From the NCBI GenBank assembly GCA_021234155.1, contig JAJEKV010000046.1:390280-454279 (forward strand): a DNA stretch of 64,000 bases, written 5' to 3'. Position 1 is the stretch's first letter. Every line of letters begins with the position of its first letter. This stretch comes from Isoetes taiwanensis. Its lineage: Eukaryota; Streptophyta; Lycopodiopsida; Isoetales; Isoetaceae. Made by a program: the position numbers and the translations under genes. Positions 1 to 12,103 of this stretch are shown here, piece by piece. The notes under the pieces were generated by a model. That model saw nothing but the letters and a program-made list of their open reading frames with translations, did no database searches and was not told the DNA's origin.

Positions 1-2040
1 ATGTGTACTACGTTCAGTTGTGTACTGCTCAATACACTGCTTGAAGCGGATTTAGCAATCATGATCTTGGTCATAGGCGTTCAACAAGGTACAAAAATTG
101 GGCGAATGAAAATCTGAGAGATAGCAAAGGAACACGAACATGAAGCGACTGGTAGAGCCCACGTTATGTTTTGGAAAGTCCGCCAGTACGTGAGATCAAT
201 GATGCGATTCCTTGCATTTGTTTTTGCTACGGCCAGGCTCATCGCGTACTGCGTGCGATGTAGCCCTGGAACTCCGGCTGCGCGGTTGAGAAACCGAAAG
301 GTGATAAAAGAAACAAATCTTAGTGAATGTCGATGGATCTCCAGTAGATTGAATCTAGAAACGATTAACACTAACGGAAATAACATTATAATATAGCATG
401 GTCTCCACGTTGCGCCGAATAGGTACGAGAATCTCATTTCACTGGCCAGCGATGTGAACATCGATGAATCCACCCGTATGTAACTTGCTAATTCGATTTT
501 TAGCTCTAATTTAGAATTATCAAACTATTTTCATAATTCATAACTTTTGATGTGTTCAGTGAATGTCTCCTACGTTAGCCCAGCGAAAATGAAAATCTCA
601 TTTTCTGTCCACAATGACGATAATTCCCTGCACGAGAAGGTTGGCTCATCAATTCTTACTCTTTTTTTTATGCTTTTATTCATTTTTGGCATTTACTAGC
701 TTAGCAAAACTACAAAATGAGAAAAATTTTCCCAATTTTAGGGTTTAAGGATCATCCAGTTAGTACCTCTTGGGAACATGGTCGATGCTTTGCTCTTGGT
801 CACAGAACATTGCTCGATACCAACTGTGGCGTCCCCTACTCGTTATCGATGCACCGCAGAGTATACAGCCGGAGTTCTCCCCATACCGGCGCCATGCGGA
901 AATGCTGAGAACCTCCACGCGTGCCTGGCAGGCGGTTCGGTGGGAAGAGTGAAGGTGTCATTTACCCGAGTCTCCCTGGGGCCTACCCTAGGCTGCTTGG
1001 TAACATACATGTCCAGTATAAGCATCACATATCCACCCTAGGATAGCACAGCATCCCTCTACATAATGTCGGCCTTACAATGCATAAGAGGAATCTACCA
1101 AAGGCTGAACAGGATGGGCTTTAGGTCTCAGGGGATTCATTAAACGAAATTCATGACAGTGGATTTGGTAGCATAAGAACATGACGTGGGTGGTCCCACT
1201 CCATCAGCCCCTCACATTGCACACTTTTGCAGTGGGTTGAAAGAAGTGTTGGGGCACGGCCCTTGGGATGCATGGCAGGGGCTACATCTGGGGTACATCT
1301 CCCAGGTTGGAGTGGGAGGGTGGGGATCTCTCCCTCCGGGGAGGTCTACATGGAGGCTCCGAGGAGTGTAGAACCCAGCGCCCCTTATTGGAAGCAGACA
1401 ATGGAAGTGAACCCACTTCCGCGAGTTATTAGGGCCATGCCTGCCCACTCGGTGTGGCCATTCCAGACCTGGTCCTGTGATCCCGTTGGGCTTCACCAGC
1501 GCCCGGTCGTTCAAAGTGGAACGAACCTCACCCAGGCAGTCCTAGCCCTTCACCCTGGCAGGTGTGGTTCTTGTGCAGTAAGATCTATATAGTGCTAGAG
1601 GCTAATCTAGGGCATCACTGCAGGCTTTGGATCTGCCTTGTACAGGGTTCTTGAGGATACATCGTCCGCCGCATCCTTGAGGCTAAAAAGAATAAGTCTA
1701 ATCCTATGTCATAGGAGTTGGGTTCTTTGGTTGAGAGTACGATACCTAGAGATCAGAAGGCTGCTATGGAATTTAATAGGCTAAACCTCTTGATTTTGCT
1801 TATTTGTAATGAGGGTTTGGGCTATTCGTGCCTAAACTCCGATCCTTGAGGACTCCTCGGCGAGCTCGACCATCCTGTGGCTTTCGAATCAAGGAAACTA
1901 AAGATGCAGTTCTCTCGGTGATGGAGGCAGTTTGGCTCTTGGCGGCCAAAACGAGTTCTAAAGCCTAGAAGCGAAAAATGGGAAGTTAGGGTTTCCCCTC
2001 CTAAATGAACATAGGTTGGTTGGGGTTTCCAAATATCCCT
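1..2040. other. unassigned intergenic DNA
   Basis: I recognise no gene. The first 700 bases are AT-rich. About 770-1600 is clearly GC-richer and holds several short overlapping open frames on both strands, none with a recognisable domain. This could be a decayed repeat or unique intergenic sequence. Confidence 0.4.
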
Positions 2041-2075
2041 TTTGGCATTAATGGGATAATTGAGGAATGGGCCCA

Positions 2076-2252
2076 CTGCCATTAATGGCTAGGTGGCAAA
2101 ATGTGCCGCATGGAAATGTGTGCACATTAATGAATGTGCACATTGGAAAATGTCTTGCGTTAATTGTACCTATGGAAATTGTGGCCCATAGCACGAAAGT
2201 GTCGTATAAATGTGTGCTTACGTTAATGTACATTGGTAAATGTGCGTAATCT
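2076..2252. repeat. degenerate short tandem repeat
   Basis: Several imperfect units built around the words AAATGTG and CACATTGGAAAATG recur every 30-50 bases, for example at about 2120-2150 and 2225-2250. The unit is too diverged to define exactly. The short open frames across it reflect the repetition. Confidence 0.35.
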
Positions 2253-3260
2253 CCAATACATTCTGTAAATTTACCCCCCCTAGGGCTACCCTTGGCTATC
2301 GTCGTGCAGCGTCGGTCGGGATGAGTATGCGGCGTGATGGGGCAATACGTTATGCGATCACGGGGCGGTATCTTTGTGGCACGAGAAACGTCACACACTT
2401 GACGTGTATATATAATATATATACATTTTGTTCATGATGATGTATCTTTATGGGTTTGTGACATTCTTGTGCATACGGTTTTCCTCGCGAAACCATTCGG
2501 GATGGGGTTTTGTAACACGGGCGATAAGTTAGTTCTTAACCTATACGGGTCCCATAAATGGAATTGGCCTCGATGGGCCGATAAAATCATTCTTTCTCTC
2601 TTTCTTTTCTTTCTTTCTCTTGATATCCTTGAACCGGTCATTGAAGTTCATGTCCTTCCAATCGCCAACACCTCCTGCTCCAGGAGTGAGTAGTTTATGC
2701 TCGACCAGTCAGCCGAATGGTTACCCGATGTTAGAGCCGAGATCCATCCGCGAAGAATGAAAAGTACATAGGTGTGAATTCCTTTATTCGTTCGATTATA
2801 AGGAGGAGATTGAGAAACTTGGGAGAGCAGATGCGCTGCTTCGAGATGCCATGGACCATGCGCGTGTTAGTGTGTGACTATGTGCAACAACAACAACATG
2901 CACATGCGGGATTATATCCTAGCAGCACCTAGCCATGGGTTAAGAACGTCACACTTATGGTAGACGGGCTGGGACGTTGCGTGTGTTCGTTGAACTTTAG
3001 CGACATTATGGACATACAATGTAGTATGGCAATGTATGCGATGTAGACTTTATATTGAGTAGTGATCTCTCAACTAGTGCTTTACTTATATTTAAGAAAT
3101 ATTCAAAAAATTAGTTACGTTGGAAAGCATAGGCTTGATAACGTTAGAGTTGTTTTGATGCTTTAATAAAGAAAATTAAAACAATACATGCCTCATAATG
3201 TAGCCCGGATTACGCACTGAGATCGAATATGAATCCTACATAATTAAAACTGAACCTTGA
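2253..3260. other. unassigned intergenic DNA
   Basis: No gene recognised. There is a pyrimidine-rich stretch at about 2590-2625 and a short CAA run near 2886. No coding signal extends beyond about 75 codons. Confidence 0.35.
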
Positions 3261-3263
3261 GAC

Positions 3264-3700
3264 TTATTCGACTTGTTGTCGCGATAAATCTATGTTTAAA
3301 AAGGCCTAACACTCACATGTTGGAATTCTTGAAAAAAGAATTATTCGACTTGTGGGATAACCATGATCGATGACTTGCACCTTTGAGGTACTTAGTTAGG
3401 CAGGCCTAATACCCGAGGTGAGAGCATAAGGATTAAGGAGGTATTGGAAGCTTGTGGAATAACTAAAGAAGTGCATTAGGCTTGTGGGATAAGCAAGGGG
3501 GGTATTAAAGCACGCACAATACTGGGTTTGAATGAGCCCCAATATACCCCCTTGGGTATTCGACTTGTGTAATGCGGGTGTGGTTTAGACCGGGTCTAAT
3601 GCCCCCTTTTTAGAGGTATGGGTCCGACGAAGGAGAAATGGGGTATTTGACATGCCTAATATCGGCAGGTAGGGGTATTCGACTTTGTGGAATAAGTGTG
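3264..3700. repeat. dispersed motif TATTCGACTTGTGGGATAA
   Basis: Diverged copies of a ~20 bp word (TTATTCGACTTGTGGGATAA and relatives) occur near 3266, 3340, 3450, 3478, 3556 and 3673, separated by unrelated GC-richer sequence with GGGGTAT or TAATACCC words. It looks like an old complex satellite or an element with internal subrepeats. The function is unknown. Confidence 0.35.
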
Positions 3701-4130
3701 CTGTTGAAACCCGCGAGTCTAAACCCCTATTCACAGTGCAATACCTCTGCCAGAGATAAAGTTCGAATCGAGACCCAATAAATGCACACACTGGGATCAC
3801 GTGAATATAACTAGTATTCTAATCGTGATCTAGAACATTTCCACTTAAAAGGTAGTATATATGTGGACAATTCTTTTGTACAACAACGTTTTGATATAGT
3901 GATGTTAATTGTATGCGGTCCGCGTAGGCAGTTTTGACTGGCGATATGCATGAGATAGAATTGAATTCAATTGAAATGGATTGATGTTTGATTGGGAGAC
4001 GTGTAATTGCATGCAAAAGTCAGGCATCACAACATAGCAGGCCAGAGTTTTGTAAAAGGCTGTGGGAAGAAAGCTACCGAGGAACAGATGACAAAGAAGT
4101 ACCACAAGTGGGATGACATGAACAAGCAAA

Positions 4131-4176
4131 GAATAGAATAGAATAGAATAGTAGAATAGAATAGAATAGAATAGTA
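4131..4176. repeat. (GAATA)n microsatellite
   Basis: GAATA units run perfectly from 4131 and are interrupted once by GTA at about 4151. Nine or so pentamers are visible. Confidence 0.9.
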
Positions 4177-4427
4177 GGATAACGTGGAAATGCGGTGTTA
4201 AATATCTGGTTAGGTAAGCGGGAAGATATATATACAAAGCTGAGCTGGCAGAAGAAGAAAATCGAACGCAGGATACTTTTGGGACATAAAAGGCGACAAA
4301 AGTGGAGTTGTTTTGCTGCCAAAATCCGGCGGCAAACGCTACAAAACGGCGGCCGGTCGGGCGAATCCGACAAAGATTGCCGTGTTTTCTTACCGCCGTC
4401 TTTGAAGCCGGTAGCTGCTTTATCGGC

Positions 4428-4464
4428 GACACGTGTCACCGCGTCTTTTGTGGAGAATAAATAG
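4428..4464 (+). promoter_or_regulatory. candidate promoter: palindromic G-box plus TATA-like box
   Basis: GACACGTGTC at 4428-4437 is a perfect 10-bp palindrome with the ACGT core bound by plant bZIP and bHLH factors (G-box/ABRE class). About 20 bp downstream is an AATAAATAG TATA-like element (4456-4464). It is followed by a C/T-rich, CA-repeat leader and an ATG at 4539. The order G-box, TATA, pyrimidine-rich leader, ATG is what a plant core promoter looks like. Transcription itself is inferred. Confidence 0.35.
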
Positions 4465-4538
4465 CCCGTTGGAAACCAGAAAAACAGCCTTACTTTACTA
4501 CACACACACTCCTTCGCTTCTACTAAAATATCTTTAAG

Positions 4539-4576
4539 ATGTCGAATCCTCAGCAGAAGATCTCTCTGTTCAAAAG
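4539..4576 (+). CDS. candidate first exon (12 codons) ending in a GT splice donor
   Basis: An ATG at 4539 opens a short frame MSNPQQKISLFK that ends at an AG|GTACTT donor at 4576/4577. It lies about 75 bp downstream of the TATA-like box. No matching downstream exon could be found in the following kilobase. This may be the remains of a gene whose body was lost, or chance. A Ser/Pro/Gln-rich plant N-terminus is plausible but not identifiable. Confidence 0.25.
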
Positions 4577-4637
4577 GTACTTACATGCTACTTAGATTGA
4601 GCTGAGCTTTATCAGAGTTTAATATCCTCGGTATTTT

Positions 4638-5607
4638 GAGTTGATTTCGAGTTGAGTTGATTTCGAGTTGAATTGATTTTGTGGCGAATCGTCCAAGCTG
4701 AATTGGCCGCTCTTCCTCATGATTACCGCGGCTCTCGGGGTTAGAATAATGACCATGTACCGCGGATCGTCATCTCATACGTGCTTGTTGACAAGCGAAG
4801 CGTTCAGATTGGAGAGGTGGGCATATACGAAACCGTCGAAAAATCTCGTCATTTTTGGACTACAGTCCCATAAGCTCTGCTGCCATAAGCATCATCACTA
4901 AAATCCTTGTCTTATCGTTGATTGACTGTACACAACAACCTTAAAATGGAAATTAAATATTTTTCTCTTTGATACCTTAGCTGAAAACATGCTCTATCGC
5001 ATACCATTTCCATATATTTGAAATGGAACTGCTATCTCTAAGCTTGTAATGTCTTTCATAAAATTCGAACTAGTTGATTATACTATTGACACAAGAAGCC
5101 TTCCAAAAGAGGCCACTGCCATATAGTCAATTGACGTATCAGAAATGTACATAGTCCCAACTGTTTCCAATACCAAAATGCAAGAAACGGTTATATAGGA
5201 CCACATTAGTGCATTAGTTTCTTTTATCGTCATTGGATTTCAACATGCAATTGAGAAAAATGTAGTATTAGCGTCATTGGAACTGTTCAATGAACTGGAA
5301 AATTTATGCCAACAGTTTTGAGAAGAGTACATCCACAACCTGGAAAATAAGTACAAGTTGCTGAAAACGATGTTCTAGTGGCAACTTTTTAAAAGTTGCC
5401 CCCCACGACAAGCAAAGATGTCTTTAAACAATACATCATAAACGACGTGTGGAATCTTGATTATAATAGGCCTGAAATAATGACTATGAATTGCCTAGAA
5501 GGAAGTTTTTCAAATTCTTTGCAAATAAATAACTAGGTGCTTAGGCACAAAGGATTGCCCTAGAAAAGAAACCCAATTGACCCCTAATCAAAATTTACCA
5601 ATTGTTC
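4638..5607. other. AT-rich intergenic DNA with short GAGTTGATTTC repeat
   Basis: Three near-copies of an 11-16 bp GAGTTGATTTC unit lie at 4638-4679. The rest is AT-rich with no gene that I can support. Confidence 0.4.
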
Positions 5608-5673
5608 TACATGTTGTGTAGCATCTACAAGGCATAAGAATACATGTTGTGTAGCATCTACAAGGCATAAGAA
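5608..5673. repeat. perfect 33-bp tandem duplication
   Basis: Bases 5608-5640 are repeated exactly at 5641-5673 (unit begins TACATGTTGTGTAGC). Perfect identity implies a recent slippage or unequal-exchange event in otherwise old sequence. Confidence 0.9.
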
Positions 5674-6074
5674 TACATAAGAATGAAATGTTTGCTATGT
5701 AACATATAACATACGTTTTTTGGGGACATGATAGCATTTGTCAAAGCTGAGCAAGGTTAACCCAGACGTGCATAGATTAACTTGGACAAAAGAGAGTTAA
5801 CTTGGATGTCTATTCCTTGAGGGCTGCAGTACAGGGTATAGGGGCTTCCTTTTTTGGAGCTTGTATTTAGCCTAACGCAAGGACAATCATAATGCATACA
5901 TGGTAGAAACAAAATGATTCTTTGGGTGTTACTGAAAATGCAGCGTGTTTTTTAAAAAGGATCATCTCTGGTACCACGTGCTTGGCACGTCTGTCTGATA
6001 TTTTTTAAAAAATGCTTACGACGTTTTTGTAAAATACTACTTGTTTTTCATAGGCAATTGAACTTGCACTTACC
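5674..6074. other. unassigned AT-rich DNA
   Basis: No gene. It contains short self-complementary words such as ATTTTTTAAAAAAT near 5999 and a related TTTTTAAAAA motif near 6180 and 6232. These could be the ends of a small non-autonomous DNA element, but no target duplication is evident. Confidence 0.3.
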
Positions 6075-6075
6075 G

Positions 6076-6115
6076 GAATTGAACACAGGCCTTCTAGATG
6101 GTAACATCTTAACCA
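6076..6115 (-). other. tRNA-like pol III box pair (possible SINE remnant)
   Basis: On the minus strand an A-box match TGGTTAAGATG (6105-6115) is followed by a B-box match GTTCAATTC (6076-6084). Both fit the pol III consensus (TRGYNNARNNG and GWTCRANNC). The gap between them is only 20 nt, shorter than the ~30+ nt of a real tRNA, and no acceptor stem is visible. This is not an intact tRNA; a decayed SINE head or chance are the alternatives. Confidence 0.25.
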
Positions 6116-6444
6116 ACTTTCCTATCAGTTTATCTTTATTTTGATTGTTTTTATTCTAAACAAACACTTTGTTTTTTATTTTTAAAAATGCTCCAAGCGT
6201 CGTAAAGATGCGTGTAGGCGCAGAAAAACGTATTTTTAAAAATCGTCACGGTCGTCTGATGCAGTGCAGCGTGCAAGGACAACTGGATTCTTTATGTGAG
6301 CGGGGAAGAAAGCAGGTCAAGGATGTAATATAGCGACTAAGATGGCGTGATCGGAAAAGAAGCCCGAATGCATTGTGAGGATGGTGATGGATCCTTAAAT
6401 ACTTGAAGAAGAGCTAATCTTAGAAAGCAGTAAATTCAGCATAA

Positions 6445-6894
6445 ATGGGTTTCCTCGAATTTTATTGCAAGGTAGGTTGCCACCCCTCTTTAGATGACGG
6501 CACATTGACTACTTGCTCACCTTCTTTGGAATCAAGAGAATTGAGACTCATGTGTTTGTATCTTCTCCTGCTTGGGGTGGAACCTTTGGGCGAGTCGGAG
6601 TTGAGTTCGATGGAAAGTGAATTTAGAGAGGCAAGGCCTGGTGAAGGCCACAGAGCCCGCCATATTTCTAGTCTTGCAATACTGAGGCATTTGGATGCTT
6701 CCTTCTTGAACCTTCTCACGCGAGGTAATGATACGACTTTGTATTTTGGGCCGATTATGAAACTTGGAATCACAGGCAAGAGAAATCGCACTGATTGTCA
6801 CAATGGGCAATGGGGCTCACAGCAATGGCCCAGAGATGTAGCTTTGTGGAGCCATTCGGCTTCCACCGACCCACACAGTCCTGGTTGTTTTTAG
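6445..6894 (+). CDS. unidentified 149-codon ORF
   Basis: The longest plus-strand frame in the first 10 kb begins at an ATG at 6445. The predicted protein has no motif I recognise, no obvious signal peptide and a mid-region rich in Glu and Leu. An almost equally long frame lies on the opposite strand (6462-6791), which weakens the coding case. It may be part of an unidentified repeat. Confidence 0.15.
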   Translation: MGFLEFYCKVGCHPSLDDGTLTTCSPSLESRELRLMCLYLLLLGVEPLGESELSSMESEFREARPGEGHRARHISSLAILRHLDASFLNLLTRGNDTTLYFGPIMKLGITGKRNRTDCHNGQWGSQQWPRDVALWSHSASTDPHSPGCF

Positions 6895-8600
6895 TGGTAA
6901 GGAAGTGTTGTTTTATGCAAAAACAACGCAAAATCAACCCCAAAGTCCCGTGGCTGTTTATCGGTTGCACAAAGGGCGGTGGTTTTGAAATTTCCCATTG
7001 TATTAGTCTTTTAAGCGAGAGAAAAAAATCATAGCGTAGAAAAATTGACATAGTTTTGTGAATTTTTTGTCAGCGATGTCTTTCCTTCCTTTGTTGTTTT
7101 AGCGGAACCATCGTTATTTATCTTTAAAATAGCGTGGGTTTTAATTTTTACTACACTGAAAACTAAATTACAACACTAGAAATAAAACACTACAGTAAGA
7201 AAGAACACGTGAAAAGGCGAAAATTGATGTTTTCGAAGTGTTCCTTTAAAAAGCAATATGGACATGTTGTTTCAAGTGTTGTTTTGCAAAATAAAAAAAA
7301 ACCACGTGTGGCCTTTTTAATTCACGAAACCCTACATGTATTATTGAAATCTAGCTATAGTTTTCCTAAAATAAGGACATGTAAAAAATAATATTATAAC
7401 ACGTAGAAAAATGTGTGTTTCTAATGTGGTTGTTTAACTAATGAGATATTGACACATGGCATACTTTTATATAAAAAACATTATTCTAGCTAATCAAATA
7501 TGGACCGCGTGGCATAATTTTGGAAATAAAAAGCATTATTATTACATGTAGAAAAGTGTATTTTTTAATGTCCTCTATCAAATCAAATGTGTCCAGACAC
7601 ACATGGCACACATTAAAATAAAAATTAGGGTCGCGTTACGGTGTCTCATAATTAGTGTCCTTTTGTCCACCAAAATTAGCACTATTTTTAGTATTATGGG
7701 AAGAGGAGATTCAAGGTGCTTGAGAATCGAGTGGATTTGGTTGCTGGGGAGAGAGATCTCGTTTCTTTCTTTCCATCCATTTTTGTTAGGGCTTCTTGCA
7801 GTCAATGACTAATAGCGGAGGCCGGAGGCGGAAATCGGGGGACACTAGATTATGCGGTATGAAACATGGAGTGCACCAAATGGGTTTATTGCCTCTCTAG
7901 TCACAAGTATACATAAGAAAAATATAAAGGTTCTTATAGTTTGAATGTCATACGGATACCCGGAGGGGTATGGTGGCGCCAACTGACCGGTCGTATTCAT
8001 ATTATGAGGAGTCATCATTTTTGGTGAGCTTCTCGTAGGGATTAAGTAAGCTATGATACTATATATATTATCTTCCTATATATGATTAATAGCAAAAAAA
8101 AAAAGTGATTTTTCGACAAAAAAAAATCAAAATAAATATTTGGGGCAAAAACCTAAAAAAAATTACATTTGGCATCGGAAAGGATTTAAAGTGAGGCGTC
8201 TGGGACCTCCCGGTGGCTCTTCAATTGTCCCCAAGCAGATCGGCAATCCCGAGTTTTTGGGCTTATAGCCCTCTCAACCTCCCGTCTTTGTAAATAAGGT
8301 AGGTAAGTCTTTTGCTTGCTTTAATTTGAATTTTCGGTTTAGGTTTAACCACGTGAGCAAAATATCAAGTAGCTTAGGCGTGTTGCTCCAAAGATAGCAC
8401 GGTGTTTTGCCAAATTGTTGTGTAAGCGGGGTAAAAAATATTCTATGGGTGATGCAGATTTTGAAATCCTTGCAACCTCACTTCCACGAACTAGATGAGG
8501 CATAGGGACCCGAAAGTTTTCCCTAGGCTTATTAGATGCCATAGTGAAAGCGCTTGATTACCTAAATCTGTATAAATTCTTGCCCACTCCCCGGGTTTCT
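6895..8600. other. unassigned AT-rich DNA
   Basis: No gene recognised. AT-rich, with A-runs near 8094-8160 and a GC-richer patch at about 8180-8290. Confidence 0.35.
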
Positions 8601-8602
8601 TA

Positions 8603-8800
8603 GGAGATTTAAATGGGCATGTTGTTGGATATAGGCCTCCAAAAGTTCCAGAATATGACTGGTGCAAGATTAAGATTTATTGCTGGGGAAACGAGGAGGT
8701 AAAATGGATGCTGAAGCACCCAGATTAATTTTGCATTCAATATGATTCTTCGGAGAAAAGAGGCGATTTTGTTCTCCTTAAGCTACTTAGGCTCATTTGA
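8603..8800 (+). pseudogene. coding-like stretch with one internal stop, family unknown
   Basis: From 8603 a plus-strand frame reads GDLNGHVVGYRPPKVPEY and continues for 41 codons to a TAA at 8726. It then stays open, beginning FCIQYDSSEKRGDFVLLK, to a TGA at about 8800. Charged and aromatic residues are spaced as in a real protein, but there is no start codon and I cannot name a family. It lies just upstream of the monooxygenase fragment in the same orientation. Confidence 0.3.
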
Positions 8801-8969
8801 ATGGATAATCTGAACAAGTTATAAATAGGATTGAAGATGCCTATAGGCATGGTTTGCTTTCATAAAACAAAGGAGCCTCGATGGTTCTTTCAATAGGCTT
8901 GCCTCTGAGTAAGCAAGCAGAGTTGAGTTATGGAAAAATGCTTGGTCGAGCGACCTTTGGGTTATAACA

Positions 8970-9305
8970 TCTGACCTTATTGGCGTTGTGTGGGAGATGG
9001 GCGGGGGCGGAATAGCACTTGGAGCTCGCATGCGGCTCCAGAGTGCGATCTGGTGTTGAAAGAGCGGTGATTCTTGGCGGGGCAGCAAATCCCTTTCCAG
9101 AATCGTTATGGTGTGATCCTTATGCCCTGTTGCAAGTTCCTCGAGTGTAGCTGTTTCGCCCAATTTCCTCGGAAATTGGCACATGTTTTTGCCCAAAGAC
9201 AAGATGGGCGATTGGCTTGAGATGTATACCAAGGTTATGAGTAATTATTGGAGTTCGGCCAGTGTTCCAGTGCAAAGATTTGAATATCATTCTTTTGACA
9301 AATAG
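8970..9305 (+). pseudogene. FAD-dependent (indole-3-pyruvate / flavin-containing type) monooxygenase fragment
   Basis: One plus frame carries, in the correct order, a dinucleotide-binding segment GGGGIALGARMRL (from about 9000), then GDSWR (about 9064), then PKDKMGDWLEMYTKVM (about 9193-9240) followed by an N-Y-W context. This order and spacing match the N-terminal half of single-component FAD/NADPH monooxygenases related to YUCCA enzymes and their bacterial-type homologues. Two in-frame stops (about 9060 and 9109) and a terminal TAG at 9303 break it. The glycine motif has lost the canonical GxGxxG spacing and the C-terminal half is absent. No upstream exon was found. It is an ancient fragment, either a decayed gene or a captured piece. 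Confidence 0.55.
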
Positions 9306-11530
9306 AGTGTACATTGGCCCGAATTTTTAAATGAAAAGAATGCTACGATTTACACCCAATTTGCGATGTTGTACAATGCATGCATAAAGTAAAGAGAGAT
9401 GAATGTGATTTGATTGATCTTTTTATATAGGAATTTTGGAAATAAATTTGATAAATCCAGCATGCTTTTTAGAGTTTACTCGATCTTGCAATTAACTGCC
9501 AGATCACATTTTAGTCTATCCAAGGATTTCCCCTTCTTGAAGCATTGAAGAAAAGCATAGCAGTTGCTATCCTCGACTATCGATGGGGGATTAAAAACTT
9601 TTGGCCAGACTACACATGAGGACAAATTGTACCACGGCAACTTGATTCTGCATTTGACCTCCTCTAACAACGAGAGAAAAGATGATCTATATAGGTGTGA
9701 TGAGCAGTTGTTACAAGAGTCGTGATCAAGCTCATGATTTGGTTGCAAGAGATTCGGGTAGATGGATTCAGACCAGCTCGGTGCATACTCTTTTTAGTGA
9801 TTTGAGGTGGCATTATTTATACTAATTTTGGGGGAGGGTGCGATATTGATTTTGCTTACGTCTGTAGGCTCTGTTTAAAATTGAGGAAGCGTGGCGCAAA
9901 AATAGAAAGCATTCATTTGAAATTAGACATTTGGTTCATGATATTGCAGAAGGACCGAATTTGTTCTTTGATTTGGAAGCAGCAGATAGATGCATGCTGT
10001 TGTGGAAAAGTGTAAAAATCAATGGTTACGAAACAAAAGTTGGATCCACAAACCAGAGCAGCAATTGCAACTATATATTACATGCATTGCACCAAGATAG
10101 TGGCTTCTCAATAATCTGACTGATAGCGTTAGTGACAAATCTTGATGCTTTGTTGCTACGGTTGCGGAGAAAGGCGAAAAATGTGGTATAATAATATATT
10201 GCACTCTGTTGTGACTGTCAGCTTCCATCCTTTTACCCTACTTTGTTTACTACATATGGTCAAACATAGGAAGTCATCTTATCCCTGCATGGGCTCTCAC
10301 ATAGTCTATTTGCCACCCTCTAATCTCTAAAAACATGCAATTAACTTGCTTGTTATTAAACAAATAATAATGACCATCTTAATTGTGGCCTTCAATTTTG
10401 TGAGTTAGACATTTGGTTCTGGCATGTCGTGACACTGCTTCTAGGCACACATACAAGTCATGAAATCCTAAGCATGATGAACAAAGGATTCTCCCTTTGT
10501 TCAATGCTCAGATACATTATAATCCAATATGCCATGCGCACAACTGTGTTCTATCCTATTGGAAGCCTAAATATTCTCCTGCATATACATACGAGTTAGT
10601 TTGGCAATAAAACTAAGGTACCTTACGCTAATTGCCAAAGGCAACCCATGAGAATGAACAAAGGATCTCCTTCAAGACTTTATACTCTAACAACAATGTT
10701 CCTAGCAAGCTTGACTTGAATACTGAAGGAATTCTCATCTTAACCACTTTGGTCAAGCAAGAAAGTGCTAAGAACAGAGAACATGTTCTAAGAAGTCTTG
10801 GTACTTGTGGCATATGTTTTATATGTTTTATGGCATATGTTTGATAATACATATTTTGTGTTCGTTGATCCATATTGAAAACATCTCATAACCACAACAT
10901 TAGAATAATTCAAGTTTTAATGTTTCTACAACTTTCATAATGCTTGTGTTTAGAGATACATTAGGTTGGCTTATATGTCTTGCCAATTTAGTGATCCCAA
11001 CTACTTAAGAATTAGACCCGGTGATTTAATTTTTTGAATGTCGAGCTTAGATGTGTATACTTTATTATGCGTCAACTCCGGTCTTTGTTACTATAATGTG
11101 TGAAGCCACCTATGCCAATTTAGTTAAGTGCTTAGTGCCTTCTACGTGACAATTGTAACATTCTTATGACATCGTTTTAGAAAATCATGTCTCGTTACAC
11201 ATCCTAATCTTTAAATAACCACGATGGCTCGCATTAGGTTTTGATCCCATCGTCAAATCTTGAGAGGGTTTGTTGGTTTTCCTAGATGTACGTAAGTTAT
11301 TTTGAAAACCATATCAATACGCATCTAATCAAATTACATCATGAAGCTTCATCACAGTAGTAGCAATGTGTATAAAGCAAAATTCACAAAAATGTATTCA
11401 TTCTAGGCATGCAAAGAAGTTCTCATTCGCTTGAGCACTTTGTCATACATATAATTGATCCTCTGATGTGAACTATTATTCATTATTTCACTCAACAAAA
11501 CACAATTATTGAAAAAAATAAGGGTACATT
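9306..11530. other. unassigned DNA, possible decayed coding remnants
   Basis: 9470-10120 contains short coding-like runs on the plus strand interrupted by stops, none identifiable. 10130-11530 is AT-rich and featureless to my reading. Confidence 0.3.
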
Positions 11531-12103
11531 CTATTGGTTGTAACACCAGCGTCTCAAAAGATATATTTTGTCATAGTAGTATTTTGGTTTATCACAGGGA
11601 TTGCATAGCGCCCGGCTCATGGCACTGGGTCTTATATGTATAAAATAATAGAATATATGGAAGGGTTGTCTTCTAAAATGTTTTGGGCAAGTAATTATGA
11701 TATAGGTTGCATTCTTTTTACAAATAATGTAATGCATTATACAAAGGGTTTTCATATGGGCATCATATACAATGGGTTTTAGCAACCTAAAACCCTTTAT
11801 ATATATATACCTATAATAGGGTGAATCCCGTGGAAATAGGCGTTTAGAAGCAGCGGCAAAGAGCAAGCAGATGAGGCAACAATTGACAAATGAAAATTTA
11901 GGTGGAGTATTGAGCTTTCGAGAAAACAGTGCGACATCGACCTCCATAATCCACTGGCGTTTTGGTGCAGGTTGATCATCTACGAGACGGAAGAAAAGTA
12001 TGGCATCTAGTGGAGAAACGGCAAAGTTATGCGAGTTCACGGTGTCGATAAGGAACAGATTGTTCACGGTGAAATTGTCGGTAGCATCCAAGAAACCATA
12101 CAA
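11531..12103 (-). CDS. unidentified 190-codon ORF
   Basis: A minus-strand frame starts at 12103. Its first ~80 residues (YGFLDATDNFTVNNLFLIDT, then a run ending RLVDDQPAPKRQW) have convincing protein character. The C-terminal ~100 residues become Tyr/Ile/Lys-rich, as expected from AT-rich non-coding DNA. The N-terminal half is probably a real exon that runs into an intron or decayed sequence. I cannot assign a family. The frame appears open a little further upstream of the ATG. Confidence 0.3.
   Translation of the reverse strand: MYGFLDATDNFTVNNLFLIDTVNSHNFAVSPLDAILFFRLVDDQPAPKRQWIMEVDVALFSRKLNTPPKFSFVNCCLICLLFAAASKRLFPRDSPYYRYIYIKGFRLLKPIVYDAHMKTLCIMHYIICKKNATYIIITCPKHFRRQPFHIFYYFIHIRPSAMSRALCNPCDKPKYYYDKIYLLRRWCYNQ

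Noticed and set aside
6076-6115. Intact tRNA gene
   Set aside because: A and B box matches are too close together and there is no acceptor or anticodon stem; kept only as a weak SINE-like remnant.
8581-8640. GDLNGHV as a LINE endonuclease motif (GDFNxH)
   Set aside because: The following residues (GYRPPKVPEYDW) do not continue like an APE endonuclease, and no reverse transcriptase follows.
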